Assembly: GCA_905221605.1 (NCBI GenBank)
Contig: CAJNDS010000009.1
Coordinates: 190,001 to 232,500, forward strand
DNA: 42,500 bases
From: Symbiodinium natans
Lineage: Eukaryota; Sar; Dinophyceae; Suessiales; Symbiodiniaceae
Direction of reading: 5' to 3'
The position numbers were made by a program, and so were the translations under genes. Positions 12,601 through 24,600 of the stretch are shown here, piece after piece. Position 1 is the stretch's first letter. The number at the start of each line of letters is the position of its first letter. A model generated the notes under the pieces. That model was given only the letters and a program-made list of their open reading frames with translations. It was not told the origin of the DNA and made no database searches.

Positions 12601-15600
12601 TGATCTCAGTCAGCTCTGCGTCCTGCTCTTTCCAACGCGCGTAGTCAAAGACAACCATGACGCGCACCGGAAGTGCTGCGACGACGCACATCGGCACAGC
12701 CGCGGCCTGGACACGGCCCGCAGGCTCTGGGACGGCGTCGTTGCCGACCGCCCAGGGCACGGGTAGGTCACCCTCAGTACCCTCTCCGAGGTACTGGTCC
12801 AGGTCGAAACCTCGGAGTTGGCCCGAAAGGCCCTCGAGATCTTTCGTCCTCGCCGCAAGGAGCGCATCCCGATCTTTGGGATTGCGGCTAAAACTGTCAC
12901 CCAGCGTCGCTGAGCGACCGCTAAGACTCCTTATTTCGGACCCATCCATAAGGATCTCCGCAACCCACCGGACGAGTTTCGGATCCATTCCGATGTCCGA
13001 CGTTTGCGCTCGGGTAAGGTTGGCATGATCTGTCCAACACAGAGTCCGAATAGAGCCAAACATGCGGCGTGTCGCCCGCTTTACCTCGAGCTGGGCAAAC
13101 GCCTCTTGTATCAAGGGCGGCCAGTTCTGCTGCGCGGGGGTCAAGCTCTTTGAGTGCGTCATAAGCACTTTGAGCTGACTCAAGTCACGCGTCATCTGCA
13201 CGACGCTGCCCCCTACCGCGATGCCCGAAGCATCCGCGATCTGCTCAAGGGGACACCAGAGGCCTCATCGAAGGTAGCCAAATTGATGCGGTTCTGCATC
13301 ATGCGCTTAATCGCTTTAAAGGCTTTGCAACCCTCGGTGGCGGCTGAGCCCAGCCCGCCTTCGGGAAAGACGGCGCCTGGCTTCTGCCACTGCCCTAAAA
13401 TCTTGGCTGCGTGCCCATACTCAACAGGCAGGTAGCCGCGCAACCAATTTGCGCAACCCAAAAATTGCTGAATGTGAAGCTTCTCCCAGAGCGGGGGAAA
13501 GTCAATCACCGCCTGACAACGCTCTTCGTCAGGCGAACTCCCGTCCCGCCCAATGTTGTGTCCTAGGAGCTTACCTTTGGAGACACAAACTTCGGCCTTA
13601 CTGATCCCAAACGAGAACCCAAACAAGATTGACTTATCTAGGAAACCCTCTAAGGAAACGAGGTGGTCGAGGAGGTGCGGGCACGCCTTAGGGTGCCGGG
13701 CGCGCATATCTGCCGCGAGCTGCTCATAATAATAGTCCGTTGGAGGCTCCTCGATCATCTTATCGATGTCCCAGCTCTCCACGATATGATAGCTCGGGCA
13801 GCGCGCCGTGTCGACCGCGTCTGCTGGGCGCACAGCGTCACTTGCGCCTCTTCCAGCCGTGGCCGATCCCTCACGCCAGCCAGCCCAGCGTGGCCCCTTG
13901 CGCGTCCTAAAGACCGCGAGGCGTTCGGTGACGGGAACCTCATCGCTGCACGCAACGCTTTCCGCCACACGCAAATCCCTCGTGTCCCAAAGACGCCACG
14001 CCTCACCTGCGCGCTGAAGCAAGCACGTTTCGTAAGGCGCCTTCTCGACCGCCACGGTCCCAAGGTCCTTCTGCGCAGGGCGCCTACCCCACACAGACGC
14101 GTAACCACCTGGCGCCTCCCACCAGCTGTCGACGCTTGGAAGGTGGTCCAAGCAAGTAAGCACTCCAGGCTCCTCAACAGGGCGCCCAACCGGGCCGCTC
14201 CCGCCCCACACCGAAGCGAGAACAGTCACCGCAGCAAGGACCGATAGCACACCGATCCTGGCGCCGGTACGCAGCCGCCCAAAGGACCGCGCACACGAGG
14301 AACAACCTTGGAAGCTTCTTGCCGCGGCCCTGGACGCGGACCCGCAAGCAAAGCACGGGTCATGGTCAACCGAAGCAACGGCGACCCCACAATCCGCACA
14401 TGCCTGCGGAGACGGCTCTGACTCGAACACCGTCTCAATCGCGCCACAACCACAAGCCGCAGTGCTGACGAGGCCGGAACGCACTTCCGCAACAACCTCG
14501 CCCGGCTGGAGAGAGTGATCACACTCTTGGGCTGCAAGCAAAACAAACCCTTTACCCTCTCCTGTGGGCCAGAGACCTGGCACAGCCTCAACTCCACACT
14601 CAACCGGAAGCACAACCTCGGACAGGGATCCCTCTGCGGAGACTCCTGCCTCCCGCACGACTGGCACCAGCACCCCATCACCTGGCGAGAGCTCGAGCGG
14701 CTCTTCCCCGTCATAGCGGAGAAGCTCACGACTTCCGCCCCCAGGCTCGGTGCATGACGCGTCGTCCAGGCTTGACAACCGCGCTTCAAAGGCATAGGCC
14801 CTGTCCTTCCGAGTCCTACTGTGATCTTCACATCTGGGCATCCTGATTCCCAGCGTGTCAAGGACGTGAAAGTCGGGACCCGGCCTGAATCCCAAGCCCA
14901 TCCTTCCGGCGCAGTCCAGCGCTCTGCCGCCGAGGATAAGTCCGTGCCAATCGGACGTACCCCTGGCTGCGATTTTACATCGCACGAAAATTTCGGTGTT
15001 GGGGCGACAGTCGTCCGCCGTCCTGCCTTCCAGCAGCGTGACGCGCAAGACTGCTGCCCCCTTCAGAGGAACGGGGGCTCCCGAAGCAATTCCATGCACG
15101 TATTCGGGGTGGACCCACTTTTCAAGTCTCACGACCGGGAAGCCAGGATCCTCAGTGCCGATCCCCAGCTCTGCAGCCCGGTTCATCATGCCTACCACGA
15201 GTTCCTCGGTCACGTGGTTTGCGCCGGCGCAACCGTCAAGCATGCACTCGACCTTGCGGTCGAGGACCTGGACCACCGTCCTGTACTGGTAGCCTCCTTG
15301 CTCGTTGTCCGCCAGGTTCCACCAGTCCTTCGGCAGATCGTCCAGGGTGGCGAACTTGTCCCGCCCGCCCTTGCTTAACGGAAGCGCGTGCTGCTGCACC
15401 GCGGCGTGTCCTGCGGCTCCTAAGACGCCTGCCTGGACGCCTGAGCTGCCTATCTGGACACTGAACGCGGCGAAGGGGTTAGACATGGAAGCACCGGAGG
15501 GCGGGGCCCAGTTGGCAGGCAAGGCCGGCGTCCCTCCTGAGGTCGTCAGGTTGTGGACCATGTCGCAGCTGGCTCCTTTCTTGCACGACCCATTCTTGGA

Positions 15601-18600
15601 GAAAAAGGGGCAAACAGTGCCTGGTGGCTTTGCCGCGCCTTTGGCCGCAGCCTTAGGCTTTGCGTTGGCTTTTGCCTTGCCACCTCCCTTCCCCTTGCCT
15701 TTACCTTTCGCAGTGGCAAAGGTTTGGTCACCCTTCTTGGCCGCGAGAGCTTTTCTGCGAAGCTCCTTGTCGTGGCTGTACGGGCAGGCATCCCCTTTCG
15801 GGCAATTCCCATGATCGCGAAAGTGGAAGCAGATCTTCTTGTCCGCTCCTTTGCCAGCTCCCTTCGACGCAGCTGCAAACGTCTGGTCCGCGCCAGCTTT
15901 GGCCGCGGCAGCTGCTCCTTTCGCAGCAGCCTTCGCAGCGGCCTTGAGGCTCTTAATCTCCTTCTGAGCCTCAGCCAGCGCGACCGCCGGGTCCGCGCTC
16001 TGCGAACCTGTGGCCGCGTACACAGAGTGGGAAACAGCCCTGTGAGCTGCTTCCCTCTGCTCGTACTCCAGAACGACCTTGTGGCTCTCCTCCCAAGTCT
16101 GCGGTCCTCGCAACCCGCCATCCTTGGGATCGCCAGGCCACAACCGTTTGTCGTTCCGGATCTCCTTTTGGAGATAAGGGGGCATCTTGCGGAGGTACGA
16201 GAGATACAACTCTCGAGGGGTCTTCCCAAGACCTACCGCCTCAAGGTCCGCGATCGAGGCCTCAAACAAAGGCTCGAATTGGTGGCCTGTGAGCTTACCC
16301 TTAGCGAGAGAGGCATGCTCACCATCCACGCGGACTTCTCTTTCCTCCCGCGATTCCCCGAACATCAAGTGCTTGTTCTTGATGCGGTCATACACCGCCT
16401 GTGGATCTGAGAGAACCTCTCCCGACTTCCACGCTGCGCGGTACGCGTTCGTGTACGTCTTCATGCGCGAGCCGCGGCAGCGCCCGCGTAGCGCTAACAG
16501 CTTTTCGCGCGCACTCATACCGCGACAGTTGTTGGCCAGCGCGCAGACGTCCTCGAACTCCTCGTAGAACAGGACAACGTCTCGCGCGTCCGACTTGTCG
16601 TCGGTCAGCGTCGGCCACGTGAGGTCAGTTTTGACCGTAGTTATGGAGCTTTGCCCGCCCCTCTGCGCTAACGCTTCTTTCAGCGCCTCAGTTTGGGCGG
16701 CGAGTGCGGCGGCGAGATCGCCCGCCGGGTGTTGGGACCCGGTCTGCGAACCTCCGCCGTCTGAACCTCGCTTCAGGGCTTCTATCTCCATCTCTAGCGC
16801 AGCAAGCTTCGCGCGCAAAGGGGAATCGCCGTCCGTCGCGCCCAGGACACGGGCCGCGGAAGGACCACCTGCAACCTCAGCAGTGTGCAAACCTCCACGG
16901 TCCAATCCTACCCCCAACCCACTTGCAGTCGCAGGCTGTGGGAGCCCTGGGGAACGCGGCCCCACGGCTTCAACTGGCACATCGGACGGGGAGCTCCAAA
17001 CCTTCTCTTGGCTCGAGCTTTCTTTTCCCCCTAACGCGAGGATAAGCTCCCCGATGCATTGGATTTCGCGCTGAATCTCCTCTGCGTCTTCGGGGTCCTC
17101 GCCACCGCGCAAAGCCGCGACCGAGAACCTGGTCCGCAGCCGACGGACCATCTTCGTAGGATGCCAGTCCCCGCCTATCTTGGAGAACTCATCCGCAAGG
17201 AGGGTGGCTTTGGTGCTTAAGGCGTCAAGGTCACGGGAGCTCACCGTGACTCCATGCGCTTTCAGCGCGAGGACAATCCGCGAAACGCGCGTCAAGTAGT
17301 CCGCGACCGGTTCTTGGTCTGGACGGAAAATCGCGCGCAGCTCCGCCTGCAAGCCCTCTGCGGTGCCTGGCACTGAACCTGCTGTCGACGGCGGACCGGA
17401 CGGTCCCGCCGGGCGGGACCCTGGTGCCGTAGCAGGGACATAGGCAGCACCGGTAGGGACCATGGCCAGCTCCCTAGCCGCGGCGCTGACGTCCACCCGC
17501 GGCGGACTGTCGCCTCCAGCGCCCGAGGCCTCAGGGACTAGCTCGGAGTCCTCTTCTTCTTCCTCTTCATCCTCGTCCTCCTCTTCGGCGTCATGGAGGA
17601 ACTTCATGACTTTCCGCCAGAGAGCCGCCTCTTGCTCTGGCGTAGTGCTGACCCCATCCCGCTTGGACAATGGACGGCTGCCAGTCTCCCTACGCCACTT
17701 AAGCCAAGCGACGTAGCTCATCCGCTCGGGATAGGGAACGTCTCCACCCTCGATAGCTTCGAGGAGGGTGACGCCCTCAGCCTGACCTGCAACCTCTGCG
17801 GACATTGCCGCAACACAAGGCGAAAAGCCGCGCCTTGGTTAGCAGGCCGCAGGCGTGGCACGCGAAGCGCCGCGCCTTGGTTAACAGGCCGCAAGCGTGG
17901 CACACAGTCCACGCGTCCAGGTCACGGACCGCGACAGACAAGCAAAGCAATGCTTGCCCACTCGGGCCGTAGGCACAAGAGCTGTACGTTTCCCAGAACA
18001 GCCCCCAATTGTGAAGTCGACCAGCACTGGACTTGCACTAAGCCAATGCAATCACAGCCCGGTCACGCTGTTTTACGACTTCGTGAGTCCAAGCACTTGT
18101 GCAGCTACGCCTGAGTGCGTCCGGTCGGACCGCACAGCAACCTGGGAGCTACTGTACGACACTACCGTGCTCAAAGGCACAAGCTCGGTACTTGAGCCAA
18201 AATATTGGCATTGTTACGAATTGCAAAACTACACATGCAAGGGAAAACTACAAGCTGCACTAGCACTAAGCAAGCACTCCATGCATGCTTTGACCTGCTC
18301 ACAATACATACATACATACATATATACATATATACACATGTATATATATATATATTTATTTATTTATATATTTATGTATATGTACAGATAGATAGTCATA
18401 CACATGTCATGTTTTATATGCATGTAACATATATATATATGTATATGTATACACATACAAAGACATACATCGTTTCGTTGAGTTGTGCATGGCTACCCTT
18501 GCATCTTGATGTTGACCTGTTGTAAATCCCCATGTGGGTCTTTGGGCTTGAAGATCCTAAATCCTAAACCCAACCCTAAACCCTAAACCCTAAACCCTAA

Positions 18601-21600
18601 ACCCTAAACCAGGCAATGAGTTCTCCTACCATATGCTGCTGGGCAGCCACCTTGTTCTGAATCGCAGCGAGCGCGCCGAATGCTTCAACATTTTCCCCTT
18701 TGTGTCGCTTGGCCAGCTTTTGAGCTTCAGGGCAATCCTAAACGCAACCTGAACCCTGAACCCTGAACCCTGAACCCTTACTCTCTGAACTCTAAACCCA
18801 GGATGCAAAAAGGAGTGAAGAGCTCCAGGTGTTGAGGGCCTTTTTGGAAGTCAAACCCTAAACCCTAAACCCTAAACTTTAGGATTGAGGGTTTGGTGTT
18901 TGGGGTTTGGGGCATGAGGGTGGCGGGACGTCGGCTGCCGACGTAGGCTGCCGGCCCTAAACCCTGAACCCTGAACCCTCAACCCTGAACCCTCAACCCT
19001 GAACCTTAAACCCTGAACCCTAAACCCTAAACCCTGAACCCTCAACCCTGAACCCCGAACCCTAGACCGTGTTTTGCTGCTTGACCCGAGGCTCACTTTA
19101 GCCAATCGGAAGGGCCGATGGGACCATTTGCGGTGCGTGCAGCTTGCCGGATGATGGGAGTTCAGGGTTTTAGGGTTCCAGGGTTTTTGGTTTTAGTGGT
19201 TTTAAGTCTTAGAGGTTTTGGTCTCGGGGTCTTAGGGTTTTAGGGTTTTTAGGGTTGCAGCCAGGTCTTTCTAAACAATTGTCCTGAGGAATTATGTTTT
19301 TTTGGTGTTTTTTCTAAACCCTAAACCCTAAACCCTAAACCCTAAACCCTAAACCCTAAACCCTAAACCCTAAATCCTCAACCCAGGGAATATCGAAATT
19401 TAGGGTTTGGGTTTAGGGTTCACGGGATGGGGGCGCAGGCTCCCGTAAAGGCGAGACGTTTAAGGGGTATAAGGAGGGACCCCTAGAAGGGACAGGGTTT
19501 AGGGTTTAGGGTTTAGGGTTTAGGGTTTAGGGTTTAGGGTTTAGGGCTTAGGGCTTAGGGTTTAGGGTTTAGGGTTTAGGGTGTGTCAGGGAGGGCGCGC
19601 GCTCGGGTGTGAAACACCCGGGCCGCGCGGTCGCGTTGCCCGTCAACCCACCCCGGCCACCCAAACTATACTCTATTAGGGTTTAGGGTTTATGGAATTT
19701 ACTTTCTTGTGCCCTGATGCTTGCTTTGATGTTTTTAAAGTTGCGGTGTTAGGGTTTAAGCTGGGGGTTCGGGGTAGCCTCGGCCCTTTTCGGGCCTTCG
19801 GCGTGTCAGGGCCCGTAGAGGCCCTGATTTATTTGAAGGTCAGGGAAACCCTTTGTGCCTGCTCCTGGATTCCCCTTCTTTAAGGGCCTCAAGCCTTTTG
19901 GTGGCTCTTGGGGGCCTTTTGGGGGCTTGATGGGGGCTTTCCTGGCAGTACCAAAAAATCGCATTTGTCATTAGGCATCCCCTTCTTTTAGGGGGCCTTT
20001 TGAAGCCTTTTGCGGCCTTTTGGTGGGTCTTGGGGTTTCTCGCGGCTTTGGAGCCTTTTTTGGGGCCTTTCAGGGCGGAGGGCACAAAGGGGCGGGCCTC
20101 GGCGGAGGCCCTCTCCCAGGCCCTGAGGCCCGTGGAGGGGGGGGAGGGACCCCGAAATCACGCTTGAGCAACCAGCCTGCCCCCTCGCCAGCCTCCTGGT
20201 CCAGGAATCCAGCCACCAGGGGCCAGGGGGCCGTCGGGGGAGGGGGCCCGGCAAACCCTGAACCCAAAACCCGACTCACCACGTTGAAGGTGGTCTGGGT
20301 ACGGCCATCCCCCTAGCCGAGTACTGACGTTGTCGTAAAAACGGCCGATGTCCGTTGGCCTGTCCAGGACAGACGGTGAGGCTTAACCTCACCTTTCCGT
20401 TTCTCTTTTCGCTTGGGCGCTCGGGCTGTAAGGCCCTCGGCCGAGCGTTCGGGGTCTGTCGCTCGACGGAAGCGACCCCTCACTTAGTTTAGGGTTTAGG
20501 GTTTAGGGTTTAGGGTTTAGGGTTTAGGGTTTAGGGTTTACGGGACCCTCATAACGTTATTCCCCTATATAACCCCTTCATAACCCTTAAACGTACCTTA
20601 TATAGCCCCTATAGACCCTAAAGAACAAGCAAAGAACCCCTTAAGGCCCCGAATAAGGGTCCCTCCTTTCGTCCCTTAAGAAGCGGTGCTGTGCACAGCG
20701 TAGGGAGTTGCTTTCGATTCGCTGCCTGAGTCTTGTCTAACCCTAAACCCTATAAACCCTAACAGACTGAACCCTAAACCCGAAACCCTAAACCCTATAA
20801 ACCCTAAACCCTAAGTTGTAACAGGTTCACGTTGGGAGGTTGGTTTTAAGCCAACCATGGAATACAGTCAAGCTAGTCAGCTAGCCTACATGTCTTGCAC
20901 CCTGTGATTCTGCTAGAGATCCTTCCGCACCTTCTGGGGTTCCCCAACTACCCCCCTCTATACTACCCCCCCCCCCCCCAGGTTCCCCCCTTCAATAACC
21001 TTAATTAGGCTTAACTATCCCTAAATTGCCTGAATTCTTGGGCTTCAATTGTGGGCCTGGGAGGTAGTATAGAGCTAAACCCGAAACCCTGAACCCTAAA
21101 CCCTGAACCCTAGGGAGGGGGGGCAAGTAGGGGAACCCATGAACCGTTGCCAGGAAAGTTCCGGACATCTGCCCCTGCGAAGCCCTACCGCCCACTGCAC
21201 AGCTGTCCATGGCAGCGGGGGAGTTTGTCGAGGCAGGCATGATATGGGGCTTGGGGTTTGGGGTTTAGGGCTTAGGGTTTAGGATGGGTTCGGTCACGCC
21301 GCCCTGAGCCCTGAACCTTCTTTCTGCGCATGAACCAGCGGCAGGTGTACAAGACACAGGCCGCCGAGTGGGATGGCATGGCAACGTGCTTTTTCTTAGA
21401 CGCTCGGCAGGGTTTAGGGTTTAGGGTTTAGGGTTTAGGGTTTAGGGTTTAGGGTTTAGGGTTTAGGGGTTAGGGGTTAGGGGTTAGGGGTTAGGGGTTA
21501 GGGGTTAGGGGTTAGGGGTTAGGGGTTAGGGGTTAGGGGTAGGGTTTAGGGTTAGGGGGGTTCTGCACGAAGGCTGTGAAGGCTTCAGGCCATCAGGCCA

Positions 21601-24600
21601 TCAGGGTTCAATGTCCTCTGGGTTCGAATTTCGGCTTGTGGACTCCCTGTAGGCCCTGAGCCCTAAACCCTAAGCCCTAAACCCTAAACCCTAAACCCTA
21701 AACCCTAAAAGCCTGGGTTGATTCAGGAAAAGGTGCAGGGCCTCATTGGTTCAGCGTGCAGGCGGGGTACCGGCGCCGGATTTCTGAGCTCAGATCGAGA
21801 TACCCTTTTAGTAGGCCCTTGGGATAATCTTCAACCCTAGACCCTAAACCAGCAAAGGGTTCAGGGTAAACCCTTATTGTGTTCAGGGTTAAGGTTTTAC
21901 ACGAGAACTGTGATGCTGGTTGTGTGGGCCTGCATTTCCCGGCAGCTGCACATTCCTGGTTGTAAGACTGAAGGGACGAAGGAGGGACCCTTATAAGAGA
22001 CATTAGGGGTTCTTTAATTAGGGGGCTACTTAGGTGGAAAGGAACTCTACCAGGTACATATAGGGGTTATATATAGGAGAATAAGATTAAGGGCCCTTCT
22101 AGGGGGTCCCCCCTTCGACCCCTTAAAAGAAGGGTTTGGGTTCAGGAGGATTCTATTTCAGTATATGTTTTTTAATGAGGGTTCTAAATGGCCAACCTAG
22201 GACCCAGGCTCGTGACACTGCTTTTTTGCTGTTACCCTAAACCCTATTCCCTTTTGAAGGGTTAAGGGTTTAGGGCTTTGGGGTTTTTGGACTGGTGCTT
22301 ATGCAGCACTTATGCAGCTTCATCCAAGGACACTGCCAAGAACGTGTTCATGTACATTCGCCTCATTGCCTACATCATGAGACCTGGTGAGCTTGGGCGT
22401 TCGGGGTTTAGGGACAAAGGGCTAGCGGTTCTCGTGTGCACGCACACATGCTTCCTTGCCTGATTGCCCCTCAGCCCTAAACCCTAAGCCCTAAGCCCTA
22501 AACCCTAAGCCCTAAACCCTAAACCCTAAGTTTGTGTGCCCTCAGCCTTGTAGACCCTCAAGCCTGCAAAGCCGGCCGCAATCCCAAAAATCAGGAAACC
22601 CTAAATTCCTAAACCCCCAAAAAGCACAAACCCCAAAATCCCAATAATTATCCTGTTCATCCCTAAACCCACAAAGAGCCCAATACCTTCAGGAATAGTG
22701 TGCAGGGTTTAGGGTTTTGGGATTTCGTTTTAGGATCAACCCTAAACCCTAAACCCTAAACCCTAAACCCTAACCCCTAAACCCTAAACCCTAAACCCTA
22801 AACCCTAAACCCTAAACCCTAAACCCTAAACCCTAAATGGCTTCCTGGAGGTGGCATATGGACGAACCTGGGTCCTTTGCCCCTTGCTTAGTTGCAGAAC
22901 ACGGTGTGTCAGCTCAGTTGGGAGCCCCGATACCCCTTGAATAATAGGATTTGGGGTTTAGGGTTTAGGGAGTAGCGTTTTTTTGGGGTTTAGGGTTTAG
23001 GGTGCCGACACCCCTTGAATAAATCCTCAATTCAGGGGCTCTTGGGCTCTTTGGGTTCACGTGGCAGTCGAGGCTCTACCATTATGCAGATGCACCCAAT
23101 GAGATCTCGATCGAGCAACCCGGCCGCATGTTGGCCCCTTTCTTGGGGCGGCTGTCAAGTTTTACATGCAGCCCTGAGCCTCAGCCGCTAAAGCCCGAAG
23201 CACAGAGGGAGAGAGGGAGAGAGAAAGAGAGAGAGAGAGCGGCCTTGTGCCCGTTGATGGCACTAGACACGGAGGAGGAGAGTGAGAGCCATCAAGACCC
23301 AGACTAAAATGCCGGTAGGGGTATCCAAGTGCCTTCTGTGGCCTCTATACTGTGCTTGCATCGCTCCAGCTAAGCATACTCATGCATCCCCATACTTTGC
23401 AAGCGCGCATTCTGCCAAATTCGGGCACGGCGCGGCATCTCGGCAGGCCTCAGCCCACTCATGCTTTGTACATGTGATCCAGTGTTGCCAGCGAGCGGAG
23501 AAAGCATGCTGCGTTCATTGCGTGCGCAACAGTTGGTCAGTTGAGTCAGTTGTATGGATGCCTTGGCTGCGCGGACAGTGCCCTCCATGGCCGGCAAATA
23601 TTGGGCAGCAGAATCACCAAAATATAACTTCGCAAATAATCTTTGTTGCAGATTGTTGGGGCTCCCCCAGTTACTTCAAGCTACAGATACATCGCATGAC
23701 TACTATGTGCTTATAAGTGGAACAAAGGGCAATATAGGGATTATTATCTTGTGTTTTTTTGAGGGGGTTCTTAAGCAAGTCGTAGATGGATGTATCCGCA
23801 GGTACAAAGACGAGGCCCTTTACTTTGTGCCCCACACCCTAAACCCCACACCCTAAACCCCCAAACCCTCAACCTTAAATCCTAAACCCTGAATCCTAAA
23901 CCCTAACCCTGAACCCTGAACCCTACCTAGAGGTTCATGGTACTTGGTAACTAATTATAACTGTACTTATAACAGTCTTATAACCCACTTATAAGCCCCT
24001 TAAGTGCCCTAATACGGTTATAAGTACAGCTATTAGTACGGCTATAATTAGTTAATAAGTACCATGAACCCTGAACCCTGCACCCTGAACCCTGAACCCT
24101 AAACCCTAAACCCTAAACCCTAAACCCTAAACCCCAAACCCTAAGCCCTAAGCCCTAAGCCCTAAACCCTAACCCTAAACCCTAAACCCTACACCCCACC
24201 CAGGCTCAGCTGGGAGGAAGTCAAGCCACAGATTTGCAAGTACTTCGACATCCTGGAGGACTTACATCGCCAATCGCAGAACTTCAATCTTTTTGGGTTC
24301 CTTATGTGGTAGGATTAGTAAAGTTTGACCATGTTTCCCCTTGGTTATTGGAGAACTAAGAGGAAGAGATGGTGGGATTGCGAGATTTCGGGAGGAGGTG
24401 AGGTCTAAACTTTAGAACCTTTAGGGTTTAGGGTTTAGGGCTTAGGGTTTAGGGTTTAGGGTTTAGGGTTTAGGGTTTAGGGTTTAGGGTTTAGGGTTTA
24501 GGGTTTAGGGTTTAGGGTTTAGGGTTTCACACTTTGGGGATCCAGGTTGCTTAAACTTGGTGACCCAGTGGTGCCCCTCTGCCCCCTTTTGTTGGTTGCT

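Larger units (their letters stand above)
17806..18009 (-). other. retroelement leader between 5' LTR and ORF1
   Basis: It contains the primer-binding candidate next to the LTR, one copy of the CACGGNCCGC motif (about 17908-17935) and a tandem duplication at 17827-17908. No coding potential is assigned. Confidence 0.6.
994..18303 (-). mobile_element. 17.3 kb Ty3-type LTR retrotransposon with split, reordered RT and accessory RNA-enzyme domains
   Basis: Two 294-bp direct repeats (994-1287 and 18010-18303), starting TGTGAAG and ending GCTCACA, bound two long minus-strand ORFs. Reading the minus strand: 5' LTR, candidate primer binding site, leader with a 42-bp tandem repeat, ORF1 (Gag, two CCCH fingers, protease, RT thumb), ORF2 in the -1 frame (RNase H, integrase, methyltransferase-like fold, RT fingers/palm, Tpt1/KptA-like domain, zinc fingers, membrane segment, PLD domain), 3' UTR, short purine tract, 3' LTR. 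The LTRs look identical by eye and both ORFs are open, so the insertion is recent and may still be competent. It lies antisense in a GC-AG intron of the CARNMT-like gene. Integrase HHCC and DD35E, and RNase H plus thumb features, place it with Ty3/gypsy-like elements rather than copia. Confidence 0.93.

Noticed and set aside
18872-19105. Minus-strand open frames made of GFRVQGLGF-like repeats
   Set aside because: These are translations of telomere-like units (GGGTTTAGGGTTCAGG...), not proteins. The same holds for other short frames containing LGFRV or NPKP.
19059-19128. Open segment RVLLLDPRLTLANRKGRWDH as an exon of the CARNMT-like gene
   Set aside because: It lies in the intron between KRSEELQV and KVPDICP, where the family has no extra residues, and the flanking exons already join in phase. 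It shows that coding-like open stretches occur by chance here.
20691-20735. Open segment KRCCAQRRELLSIRCLSL as an exon
   Set aside because: Same intron as above; no place for it in the family alignment.
20889-20937. Open segment LHVLHPVILLEILPHLLG ending at a GT donor
   Set aside because: Attractive, but it also falls in an intron defined by homology, next to a MITE end.
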